Part shown: positions 1 through 6,659 of the stretch, in pieces | Layout of the letters: the number at the start of each line of letters is the position of its first letter | Position numbering within the stretch: position 1 is the first letter of the stretch | Origin: CAZQQN01 sp964549595 | GTDB lineage: Bacteria > Bacteroidota > Bacteroidia > CAILMK01 > CAYYUA01 | DNA length: 6,771 nt | Assembly (NCBI GenBank): GCA_964549595.1 | Contig: CAZJWK010000127.1 | Coordinates: 1 to 6,771 of the forward strand | Direction: 5' to 3' | The notes under the pieces: generated by a model | Told to the model about the DNA's origin: nothing | What the model saw: the letters and a program-made list of their open reading frames with translations, nothing else | Databases searched by the model: none | Translations under genes and position numbers: made by a program

Positions 1-26
1 CCACAGAGGGCACAGAGGTCGCAGAG
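1..26. repeat. CACAGAGG-type direct repeat, copy 1 (cut by window edge)
   Basis: This 26-bp stretch (starts ccacagagggcacagagg) recurs at 210-235 with a single mismatch (G to A at the 14th base). Inside each copy the unit cacagagg/cacagagg/cgcagagg is itself a short tandem repeat of about 9 bp. The element starts at the window edge, so it may extend further left. CACAGAGG-like intergenic repeats are, from memory, common in environmental Bacteroidota genomes. No function can be read from the sequence. Confidence 0.75.
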
Positions 27-100
27 ATTTCGATTAAAAGCATCAATAAAGAAAAACAGGACTTTTTATTACGCCCATTTGTCTTATTTTAGGCTAAGTG

Positions 101-199
101 AATGGAACGCTGGTAACGCTGATCGGGCGGATAGGCGCTGATGACAGTTAGAATATCATCTGTGGTCAACAGCTAAATCAGCGTCATCTGCGTTCTATT
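101..199. repeat. Long imperfect inverted repeat (REP/MITE-like hairpin)
   Basis: The left arm 101-123 (core gaacgctggtaacgctgat) and the right arm 177-199 (core atcagcgtcatctgcgttc) are reverse complements at 19 of 23 positions, with 53 bases between them. A third partial copy of the arm core (ggcgctgat) lies at 134-142, inside the loop. As RNA or single-stranded DNA this would fold into a long stem. It lies between the two CACAGAGG direct repeats, so the whole 1-235 block looks like one composite intergenic element. There is no coding capacity, and the T-rich stretch after the right arm (198-206) could also let it act as a terminator on the plus strand. Confidence 0.65.
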
Positions 200-209
200 T
201 TTTTTCTCA

Positions 210-235
210 CCACAGAGGGCACAAAGGTCGCAGAG
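210..235. repeat. CACAGAGG-type direct repeat, copy 2
   Basis: This is the second copy of the repeat at 1-26, matching 25 of 26 bases. It follows the right arm of the inverted repeat after an 8-T run (199-206). The arrangement repeat - inverted repeat - T-run - repeat suggests either a transposed miniature element flanked by older repeats or successive insertions at the same site. Confidence 0.75.
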
Positions 236-399
236 GTAATTTGAATGGGAGTAGTAAGGGTCTAATAACACAACAAAACAACCGACCCGCTTTCAAACTT
301 ATGCTACTATGTTTCTACGGTATTTCCATGTATTTCAACGTTTTTCCAATACCACTTTTCCGCCAACTTCAAACGTATGAATCGCATTTCGCTTGATCA
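236..399. other. Intergenic stretch without a recognised gene
   Basis: Nothing recognisable is encoded here. On the minus strand a 21-residue reading frame (335-400) begins MIKRNAIHTF and ends VVLEKR. Its ATG overlaps the stop codon of the ATPase remnant as TAATG. It could be the broken start of a former downstream gene or chance. A weak hairpin with gggtc (258-262) pairing gaccc (284-288) is present but has no U-tract in the right place to be called a terminator. Confidence 0.5.
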
Positions 400-659
400 T
401 TACAATAGATAATTCAAATAATTATCGGGATTAATAATTTCAAAATCCGCCTGATAGGCTTTCTGCCAGGGCCGTGGCGGTTTGGGTTGTTTTTTGGTAG
501 ACCATTGGATTTCATAAGCCGTAAGCTTGCCTTCTCCTTTTGCCACCGCCTCAATTTCCAGTTATTGATGAATACGCGAGAGATAAAGCTTGTTAAAAGA
601 AAATGGTAACCCTCAAGCCTAAAAGGTATTTTTTCACCTAATTGACCAATACCCTCCAT
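400..659 (-). pseudogene. Remnant of a DUF4143-type AAA ATPase (C-terminal end, frameshifted)
   Basis: Reading leftward on the minus strand, the frame ending at the TAA at 400-402 gives EIEAVAKGEGKLTAYEIQW, then a basic KKQPKPPRPW segment and finally DFEIINPDNYLNYLL. This resembles the nuclease-like C-terminus of ATPases with DUF4143 (pattern EIDxVEExxGxLxAYEFKW ... NxxxFL). Immediately upstream the same frame has LYLSRIHQ followed by an in-frame TAA (562-564). The preceding part (IGQLGEKIPFRLEGYHF, resembling IGQLWENF of the family) is in a different frame. At least one frameshift near 600-615 and one stop therefore break it, and the ATPase N-terminus is absent. An 81-codon reading frame at 414-659 crosses this break and is not a gene. 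The left end is firm and the upstream limit is only approximate. The family call rests on motif memory. Confidence 0.6.
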
Positions 660-731
660 CCAATATTAAAACCATACCGTTTTCGCTCAATAATTCTTTT
701 CCACTGAAGCTTTAGGCTTAGATTGCTGGTA

Positions 732-756
732 GGCTAAAATTTTATACCCTTCAGCC
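732..756 (-). terminator. Hairpin just after the operon's last gene, possible terminator
   Basis: A 7-bp stem pairs ggctaaa (732-738) with ttcagcc (750-756), including one G-U pair, around an 11-base loop. It begins 8 bases after the glycosyltransferase stop codon on the minus strand, the position expected for a transcript-end hairpin. On the minus strand no clear U-tract follows. On the plus strand the stem is followed by a pyrimidine-rich run, so it would work better there. It may simply protect the operon mRNA's 3' end. Confidence 0.35.
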
Positions 757-764
757 TCTTTCTT

Positions 765-1523
765 TTAACTCTTTCTGCGCAACCGCTCAAAAATCTGCAC
801 CTTAGCCAAACCCCACTTCTGGAATAAATACTGAAAAGACGTTTTGATGACGCCCAATCCATAAATCGTGCTTTTTTTAAGGTTAATGGAAGAGGCTTCT
901 CCAAAATACTTGGTCGGGCAGGTCACTTCAGCAATCTCATAGCCGGCGTAAAAGACCTGGGCCGTGATTTGGTTATCAAAGACAAAGTCATCAGAGTTAG
1001 CGCTAAAATCCAGGCTTTCCAATACTTCCCGGGAAAAAGCCCGGTAACCGGTATGGTATTCGGAAAGTTTTTGGCCCATGAGGATATTCTGGAACAGGGT
1101 AAGAAATCGGTTGGCCACATACTTGTATAAGGGCATGCCCCCTCTAAGAGCGCCTTTACCCAAAATCCGGGAGGCATAAACGACAGGGTAAACATCATTG
1201 GCAATAATACCGGCCATGGCAGGGATTAATTTTGGCGTGTACTGATAATCAGGATGAAGCATGATAACGATATCCGCTCCCAGTTCAAGGGCTTTTCGGT
1301 AACAGGTTTTCTGATTGCCCCCATAGCCAAGGTTTTCCGGGTGCTGATAAATGTGCCGAATACCCAGGCTCTGACCAATTTTTACGGTTTCATCGTTACT
1401 GGCATCATCCACTAAGATCACATCATCCACCACTTCAAAAGGTATCTCATTGTAGGTAATTTCCAGCGTAGGCGCAGCATTGTAGGCTGGTAAAACAACA
1501 ACCACCTTTTTTCCGGCAATCAT
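765..1523 (-). CDS. Family 2 glycosyltransferase, dolichyl/polyprenyl-phosphate sugar synthase-like
   Basis: A 252-residue GT-A fold enzyme predicted to move a sugar from a nucleotide-sugar onto a lipid phosphate or other acceptor on the cytoplasmic side of the membrane. Residues 7-14 (VVVVLPAY) open the Rossmann-like fold, 37-44 (LVDDASND) hold the nucleotide-binding acidic pair D39/D40, and 64-71 (NLGYGGNQ) is the typical loop. The metal-binding DxD position is HPDYQY (90-95), so D92 is the likely metal ligand, and EYHTGYRAFS is the acceptor-side motif. No hydrophobic C-terminal segment is present, so it is soluble or peripheral, as in DPM1-type rather than GtrB-type enzymes. The length is normal for such short forms. 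Its ATG overlaps the hutH stop as ATGA (1520-1523), without a purine-rich ribosome site, so translation probably depends on hutH. It is the last gene of the hisS-hutH operon. The fold is clear, but the sugar and acceptor are unknown. Confidence 0.88.
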   Translation of the reverse strand: MIAGKKVVVVLPAYNAAPTLEITYNEIPFEVVDDVILVDDASNDETVKIGQSLGIRHIYQHPENLGYGGNQKTCYRKALELGADIVIMLHPDYQYTPKLIPAMAGIIANDVYPVVYASRILGKGALRGGMPLYKYVANRFLTLFQNILMGQKLSEYHTGYRAFSREVLESLDFSANSDDFVFDNQITAQVFYAGYEIAEVTCPTKYFGEASSINLKKSTIYGLGVIKTSFQYLFQKWGLAKVQIFERLRRKS

Positions 1524-3037
1524 ATCGGAGCTTTTTGGTCTAAGGGGAAATAACCAGGATTCTCACGAATGAAGGAGACGGTTTCCGAAATATCCGGGTG
1601 AAGCTGCCGATCCTCGTCAATAAAAGGTATCTGAGTGCGGTAATCATCCTTAACCAGTTCAAGGGTCTTACCCGTCTTTTCAGGTTTTCGAAAATCCAGG
1701 GCCTGGGTTGCTGTGAGTAATTCAATGCTTAGAATGTATTTCAGGTTAGTCAAAACCTGATAAGTTTTCAAGGCAGCATTCGCACCCATGCTAACATGAT
1801 CCTCCTGCCCATTGGAGGAGGTTATGGAGTCAGCCGAAGCAGGTGTACACAATTGCCTGTTTTGGCTACAAAGGGAAGCGGCCGTGTATTGCGGGATCAT
1901 GAGTCCCGAGTTTAAGCCCGGATTGGCGACCAGGAATGCGGGCAAGCCCCTTTCTCCGGAAAGCAGCTTGTAAGTCCGCCTTTCGGAAATACTACCCATC
2001 TCACTCAAGGCAATCGTTAAGTAATCCAATGCCATCGCCAATCGCTGCCCGTGAAAATTTCCCCCGGAGAGGATCTCACCTTCATCCGGGAAAAGATTGG
2101 GATTATCGGTCACTGCATTGATCTCCTGCTCAAAAATGGACTCTACATGTTCAACGGCTTCCAGGCACGCTCCATGCACCTGGGGGAGGCAACGAAAAGC
2201 ATAAGGGTCTTGCACTTGTTTTTTGGGCCTTTCCATTAATTCACTCCCGTCCAGTAAATTCCGGATATGGGTAGCCACCCGCTCCTGACCCCAAGCATTT
2301 CGTGCTTGATGGATCAAAGGATGAAAAGGTTCTAATTTGGCCTGAAAACCATCTATAGCCATTGCTCCTATTCCATTGGCCCATCCCAGCAACTCCTTTC
2401 CTTCCTGAATACAATGGGCACCATAAGCGCTCATGAATTGCGTACCATTCAGTAAGGATAAACCTTCTTTGGCCTTTAACCTTAAGGGTTCCAAGCCTTT
2501 TTCCTTTAAAATATCTGCTGTGGTACGCTTTTCCCCGCCATACCAGACTTTACCCTTGCCAATCAAAGGGAGGCTTAGGTGGGCCAAAGGGGCTAAATCA
2601 CCGGAAGCCCCTAAAGAACCCATTTCGTAGACCACAGGAAGCACATCCGCATTGTAATGCCAAAGAAGACGCTCAACCGTGGAGACCGTCACCCCCGAGT
2701 GCCCATAGAGCAAAGACCGGACCTTCAGCAACAACATCATCCGGATAAGATCGCGCGGCACTTCCCCTCCGACTCCGGAAGCATGGGATAAAACAAGATT
2801 CTCCTGAAGCTGACCCAATTCCTCATCGGAAATCCGGATATTGCAAAGATCCCCGAATCCCGTATTCACCCCGTAATATTTGGTGTTGGTATGGGTTAGT
2901 TTTTCATCAAGGAATTCCCGGCATTGTGCAACGTTTTCCCTACCCCATTCGGGGAGTTCTACTTGTTTGCGCTGCCGGACGGTTTGTACCAAAGCATCGA
3001 TGGAAAGGGGGTCCTTGTCAAACAAATGGTCGCTCAT
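1520..3037 (-). CDS. hutH: Histidine ammonia-lyase (histidase)
   Basis: A 505-residue cytoplasmic enzyme that removes ammonia from L-histidine to give trans-urocanate, the first step of histidine breakdown. The Ala-Ser-Gly triad that cyclises into the MIO cofactor is at 144-146 within GSLGASGDLAPLAHLSL. Other active-site residues of the family are visible: Y55 (YYGVNTGFG), H85 in LVLSHASG, N197 (LLNGTQ), Q276 and Y279 (VQDPYAFR), R282, and E412 in NGQEDHVSMG. The Ser-His pair at 84-85 and the QEDH motif favour histidine over tyrosine or phenylalanine. The length matches bacterial HutH (about 500-510). The start ATG overlaps the hisS stop as ATGA (3034-3037), and its stop overlaps the next start in the same way. 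No hutU, hutI, hutG or ftcD is in the window, so the rest of the pathway must be elsewhere or absent. Catalytically it looks intact. Function is well supported; its coupling to hisS is unusual. Confidence 0.95.
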   Translation of the reverse strand: MSDHLFDKDPLSIDALVQTVRQRKQVELPEWGRENVAQCREFLDEKLTHTNTKYYGVNTGFGDLCNIRISDEELGQLQENLVLSHASGVGGEVPRDLIRMMLLLKVRSLLYGHSGVTVSTVERLLWHYNADVLPVVYEMGSLGASGDLAPLAHLSLPLIGKGKVWYGGEKRTTADILKEKGLEPLRLKAKEGLSLLNGTQFMSAYGAHCIQEGKELLGWANGIGAMAIDGFQAKLEPFHPLIHQARNAWGQERVATHIRNLLDGSELMERPKKQVQDPYAFRCLPQVHGACLEAVEHVESIFEQEINAVTDNPNLFPDEGEILSGGNFHGQRLAMALDYLTIALSEMGSISERRTYKLLSGERGLPAFLVANPGLNSGLMIPQYTAASLCSQNRQLCTPASADSITSSNGQEDHVSMGANAALKTYQVLTNLKYILSIELLTATQALDFRKPEKTGKTLELVKDDYRTQIPFIDEDRQLHPDISETVSFIRENPGYFPLDQKAPI

Positions 3038-4413
3038 AAACGGCTGTTTGGGTGAAGGAATGCTTTGACTTTTTCGAAATCCTCATAATCCCATTGCTGT
3101 CCACTTTCCATGTGTTTAAGGGTGAATTTGCTGTAACCCGAGTCAGCGGGATTAAGGATTAGTGCGTAAACAACTTCCCGTTTATCGGCATATTTCAATT
3201 GCTTGCCCAATCGTTTGGTATCTGGGGTGACCTCGGTTGAAATGCCCCTTTTGCGTAATTCGGTCACCACCTGGAATGCATACACTTCTTTTTCGGCATC
3301 CTGTTGAATGACCATTACCTGGGAACGGTCACCCGCCATTTCCGGGAAAATACCTTTTTCTTCCATGAGGTCATAAATCCGTTCCATACCGAAGGAAATG
3401 CCGATACCAGAAACATCCGGCAGATTGAAATAATGGGTTAGGTCATCATACCGCCCGCCACTCGCAATGGAGCCCATTTTAACATCCCGGGGAACCGCTT
3501 CGAAAATGACACCCGTATAGTAATCCAAACCGCGGGCCAACGTAAGATTGAAATCCAGCTTAGTGCTGTTTAGCTTCACAGCATTGACCATCTCATTCAC
3601 GCGCTGAATTTCTTTGACCCCCTCCAAGCCGGTCGAGTTTGCATCAAAGTACTCTTCCAGGAATTGGATTTTTTCTTTATAGGTCGTGTCTCCTAATACC
3701 GGTTCGATTTTGGCAAGCACCTCACTGGGTATACCCCTTTGATCGAGTTCTTTCTTAACACCGTCCAGCCCAATTTTGTCCAGCTTGTCTAACGCAATGG
3801 TGAAATCCGAAAATTTATCGGCAAAACCAAACGACTCAGCAAAGCCCATGAGAACCTTGCGGCTATTGATCTCCAGGTTGACCTGATAAATACCCAATTC
3901 ATCAAAAACCGCATCAAAAAGGGTGATCATTTCTGCTTCGTAAACCAGGGAACGGCTACCGAGTACATCCGCATCGCACTGGTAAAATTCCCGATAACGA
4001 CCCTTTTGAGGCTTATCCGCTCGCCAGACAGGCTGAAACTGATAACGTTTATAGGGAAAACTGATTTTATTGGTATTCATGGCCACATAACGGGCCAATG
4101 GCACAGTTAGGTCATACCTTAACCCCTTATCACTGATATAGGGAAGCAATTGTTTGTAATCGCCTGATTGCCAAACCTCACCGGGCACCTTTTCAAGGTA
4201 ATTCCCGCTTTTCAGGATCCGATAAAGAAGCTGATCCCCTTCCTCACCATACTTTTCCGTAAGGGTTGCACTGGTTTCAAAAGCAGGTGTTTCCAGGGGA
4301 TAGTAACCGAAATGTTCAAAAATTTTTCGAATACGGTCGAAAATATAATTCCTTTTATACACTTCATCCGGCCCGAAATCCCGAAGACCTGCTGGTAATT
4401 GGGGTTTTACCAT
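3034..4413 (-). CDS. hisS: Histidine--tRNA ligase
   Basis: A 459-residue class II aminoacyl-tRNA synthetase that activates histidine with ATP and joins it to tRNA-His; a cytoplasmic homodimer. Motif 1 lies around 6-45 (LPAGLRDFGPDE onward), followed by the DLTVPLARY ATP/histidine loop at 101-109. Motif 2 is at 126-149 (FQPVWRADKPQKGRYREFYQ, with R131 as the expected ATP-binding arginine). The histidine-specific RGLDYYTG is at 294-301, GGRYDDL at 319-325, and motif 3 is GIGISFGMER at 336-345. The C-terminal anticodon-binding domain spans about 365-450. It is somewhat longer than E. coli HisS (424 aa), as is usual in Bacteroidota, mainly through an insertion of about 215-280. The start is the only ATG that leaves the N-terminal LPAGLRDF signature intact, and no Shine-Dalgarno sequence precedes it. 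It is the first gene of the three-gene operon. The presence of an essential gene here suggests the operon is expressed during growth. Confidence 0.97.
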   Translation of the reverse strand: MVKPQLPAGLRDFGPDEVYKRNYIFDRIRKIFEHFGYYPLETPAFETSATLTEKYGEEGDQLLYRILKSGNYLEKVPGEVWQSGDYKQLLPYISDKGLRYDLTVPLARYVAMNTNKISFPYKRYQFQPVWRADKPQKGRYREFYQCDADVLGSRSLVYEAEMITLFDAVFDELGIYQVNLEINSRKVLMGFAESFGFADKFSDFTIALDKLDKIGLDGVKKELDQRGIPSEVLAKIEPVLGDTTYKEKIQFLEEYFDANSTGLEGVKEIQRVNEMVNAVKLNSTKLDFNLTLARGLDYYTGVIFEAVPRDVKMGSIASGGRYDDLTHYFNLPDVSGIGISFGMERIYDLMEEKGIFPEMAGDRSQVMVIQQDAEKEVYAFQVVTELRKRGISTEVTPDTKRLGKQLKYADKREVVYALILNPADSGYSKFTLKHMESGQQWDYEDFEKVKAFLHPNSRL

Positions 4414-4429
4414 GTATCAAATTTTACTG

Positions 4430-4462
4430 CAAAATAACAACGAAAATTGAATTAAGGCCAAA
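4430..4462 (-). promoter_or_regulatory. Candidate promoter of the hisS-hutH-GT operon
   Basis: On the minus strand TTTG (4462-4459) is followed after 22 bases by TATTTTG (4436-4430). This resembles the Bacteroidota housekeeping promoter, TTTG near -33 and TAnnTTTG near -7, with one base missing in the -7 box and slightly long spacing. It would start transcription roughly 10 bases before the hisS ATG, giving a very short leader. It is the best match in this A/T-rich interval but not a convincing one. Confidence 0.27.
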
Positions 4463-4475
4463 TTTTGGGAAAATT
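4461..4475. promoter_or_regulatory. Small perfect palindrome in the divergent intergenic region
   Basis: aatttt (4461-4466) and aaaatt (4470-4475) are exact reverse complements around ggg. The site lies about 50 bp before hisS, touching its candidate -33 box, and about 200 bp before the likely start of the divergent membrane protein. It could be an operator shared by both genes, but A/T palindromes this short arise readily by chance in such sequence. Confidence 0.22.
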
Positions 4476-4641
4476 CGAAGGCCTAATGGGCTCAAGAAGT
4501 CGGGTTCATGGAGCAGACCACCTCAGTCATCAGTCAATGGCCATAAAGTGTTAAAGCAATTTTCCATTGTATCGTTTCGGTAAAATGATGCGCCACCTTT
4601 TGATTTCCTTAATTTCGAAAAGGAAAAACCTTAAAAAAGGC

Positions 4642-4656
4642 TTTTGCTTAGCAAAA
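4642..4656 (+). other. Hairpin 15 bases before the likely start of the GT-C-like gene
   Basis: ttttgc (4642-4647) pairs perfectly with gcaaaa (4651-4656) around a 3-base loop (tta). Outer G-C pairs are possible if c4641 bulges. It ends 15 bases before the ATG at 4672, so it may lie in the 5' leader of that mRNA. If translation starts upstream (4567-4588) it is instead inside the coding region. Confidence 0.35.
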
Positions 4657-4671
4657 CCATTTACCAAAATA

Positions 4672-6420
4672 ATGCCCCCTAAACCCAATAACCCATTTAA
4701 AAAACCGGAGCATTACGTATTGTTGGGCCTGTTTTTATTGATTTGGGTCTACATCATGGTTAAAGCCCACACGGTTTTTTACATCCATGATGAAATCGTC
4801 ACCAAATGGGCTTACATGATAAACTGGAATCCATTCCCCTATCAAGGCTACGTGGATGCCAACAACCATTTCCTGAACAGTCTATTCGGGGGTTTTTTCG
4901 TCCGGCTTTTTCAAGACGATGCCATAGGCATTATCCGATTGGCGAACATACTGGCTTTTGGGTTATACGGCTTTTCTATATGGGCATTTAAACGTTTCTT
5001 CCGGCAAAAAGGAGCCTTTTACCTTTGGGTAGTCTTTTTTGCCTTTACACCCTTTATCCTGGATTTTTTTGCCCTGGCCAGGGGGTATGGGTTATCGCTT
5101 GCCTTATTAACCTTTGCCCTATTGCAAAACGCTTTGTTTTTCGAAAATAATAAAACCCAACACTTCCTGGGATGTATATTGGCTTGGTTACTGGCTGTTT
5201 ATGCAAACATGACCCTCATGCCTTTTGCCTTGGCAGGTATTTTATACTGTTCTGTTTACCTATGGAAAATCCATTCCGGGAAATGGATCGTTGTCTCAGG
5301 CATTGCGCTCATTCCGCTGGGTTATTTGGTCCAATATGCATTTCACCTGAAAAGCATTGGCAAATTATACCTCGGCTCCGGAGAAGGCTTTTTTAAAAAT
5401 ACCATTCATCCTATTACAGAACCGATTTGGTCCATGAAAAATCCTTATTTTGACGGGCTTTTAGTGGTCGGCTTTCTATTCATCCTAATCTCGTTTGTTA
5501 GAATGCTTTTCAAGCATAAAAACCTTTTCAGTATAAAGGGTATTTTTCCCTTATTCCTCATTTTAGGGCTTGCAAACATTTTCGGACAGCATTTCCTGCT
5601 TGATGTCAACTACCCTTATCACCGGGCTGCCCTGTACCTGGTTGTATTCTTCCTGGGCGCATTTCCTTTTGCCCTGGATTTTTGGGGCTTAAAAAAGCCC
5701 GTTATACTCCTTATCATCCTTCATTTAACCGCATTGGGATGTCAGCTAAGCTTTGACCGGACCATGGCTTATCCGGATGAGCATTTTGACCAAGCCCTTG
5801 TCACAAAAATGCCGGAAAACGTAAAAGGCATTCCACCCGCTACCGGTGGCCCTAAAACGCGGACAGACAATGAATTAACCCGGAAAATGGATCTTCCTTT
5901 AAACGCATTCCAGGAGTTGGAAAAACCAACAGATACCCTGGTAGACTATCTGCTTACCAAAGGAAAAGTCAGAGCCACCATTAGCAAATTGTATAAACCC
6001 GTTCATAACGATGAAATTTCGGACTTCACCCTTCATAAAAGGCATGACTTTCTGCCCAGGCAAAAAGTGGATTCCCTTTCCCGGCCGATAAAAGGGGTCC
6101 AACCTTACTTTGACCTTTACCGGGATACATTGGACCATCCCTTGTACATAAGATGTTCCGGGGAAATCGGAAAGGTTGACTTTTTCAAAGAAGTTATCCT
6201 GGTATTTGCCGTTAAGAGCCTGGAAAACGAGGCAACCCATTATTACGAAGCCATTCCGCTGATTAAAAGCCGGCCCGTAAAAGACGGCCGGATTACCTTT
6301 GATGTCACTTTAACCATACCCGAGTACATGGATAATGACAAGGTAAAGGTTTACCTTTGGTATAAAAATGATCAAAAATTGAATGGAGCCGTTGACCTTG
6401 ACGTTTATAAATTGCGGTAG
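4672..6420 (+). CDS. Polytopic membrane protein, GT-C fold glycosyltransferase-like, with C-terminal soluble domain
   Basis: About 582 residues from the ATG at 4672. The open frame runs upstream to a TTG at 4567 and ATGs at 4585/4588 (numbering below uses 4567 as residue 1). Around 11 hydrophobic segments are visible, at about 49-68, 119-141, 150-170, 174-192, 199-214, 217-234, 239-258, 297-314, 325-342, 353-371 and 377-395. The loop after the first holds HDE (74-76) and YVDANNHFLNSLFG, followed by IIRLANIL, and ARGYGLSLAL begins at 171. These match the first periplasmic loop and following helices of GT-C enzymes (PMT/ArnT/RgtA-like, family 39/83), which use polyprenyl-phosphate sugars as donors; D75/E76 are candidate catalytic acids. 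Residues about 396-617 are soluble and probably periplasmic, ending in a beta-rich stretch (about 527-617). I chose 4672 because it gives a short basic tail before the first helix. The gene is divergent from hisS. The fold is likely, the acceptor unknown, and the C-terminal domain unrecognised. Confidence 0.68.
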   Translation: MPPKPNNPFKKPEHYVLLGLFLLIWVYIMVKAHTVFYIHDEIVTKWAYMINWNPFPYQGYVDANNHFLNSLFGGFFVRLFQDDAIGIIRLANILAFGLYGFSIWAFKRFFRQKGAFYLWVVFFAFTPFILDFFALARGYGLSLALLTFALLQNALFFENNKTQHFLGCILAWLLAVYANMTLMPFALAGILYCSVYLWKIHSGKWIVVSGIALIPLGYLVQYAFHLKSIGKLYLGSGEGFFKNTIHPITEPIWSMKNPYFDGLLVVGFLFILISFVRMLFKHKNLFSIKGIFPLFLILGLANIFGQHFLLDVNYPYHRAALYLVVFFLGAFPFALDFWGLKKPVILLIILHLTALGCQLSFDRTMAYPDEHFDQALVTKMPENVKGIPPATGGPKTRTDNELTRKMDLPLNAFQELEKPTDTLVDYLLTKGKVRATISKLYKPVHNDEISDFTLHKRHDFLPRQKVDSLSRPIKGVQPYFDLYRDTLDHPLYIRCSGEIGKVDFFKEVILVFAVKSLENEATHYYEAIPLIKSRPVKDGRITFDVTLTIPEYMDNDKVKVYLWYKNDQKLNGAVDLDVYKLR

Positions 6421-6658
6421 CAGCCCATTTTTTTCTTTTTAGCGCCTCACTTCTTAGAAATTAATGATTTCAAGATCTAACCCATTTGAATACCTTAAAA
6501 ATCTCAAACCTCCTGACCTCTTTTTAGATAAGTTGCTATATTTCTGCGTTTCAGATTATATAAGCGCGTAAAAAAGCGATGTCCAATTTTGAGTTTCCAT
6601 CCTATTTATTTTTGGCCTAAAGATGGGCTTTTTTACCTTCTCACTTCAATCCTACCTA
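6421..6658. other. A/T-rich intergenic region without a recognised gene
   Basis: No reading frame of note is present on either strand. A pyrimidine/T-rich run (6427-6440) directly follows the membrane protein stop but lacks a stem before it. A second T-run (6631-6636) follows gcc...gggc, which offers only a 3-bp stem. Neither is a convincing terminator, though one of the two probably ends the upstream transcript. Confidence 0.5.
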
Positions 6659-6659
6659 A

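Noticed and set aside
1..235. CRISPR array
   Set aside because: There are only two repeat copies, 183 bp apart, with a hairpin rather than a spacer between them.
414..659. 81-codon minus-strand frame as an intact small gene
   Set aside because: Its second half is out of frame with the family-like sequence EIEAVAKGEGKLTAYEIQW, so it spans a frameshift in a pseudogene.
923..1204. 93-codon minus-strand frame inside the glycosyltransferase
   Set aside because: It lies fully within a well-supported gene in another frame on the same strand, and its sequence looks like no known protein.
1520..3037. Tyrosine or phenylalanine ammonia-lyase, as found in flexirubin-type pigment clusters
   Set aside because: The Ser-His selectivity pair at 84-85 and the QEDH motif at 411-414 are of histidase type, and no pigment genes accompany it.
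4266..4583. 105-codon plus-strand frame overlapping the hisS 5' end and the intergenic region
   Set aside because: Most of it is antisense to hisS, no family resemblance is seen, and it would cross the divergent promoter region.
5899..6240. 113-codon minus-strand frame opposite the membrane protein gene
   Set aside because: It is antisense to the continuous plus-strand frame, shows no domain, and is a by-product of codon composition.
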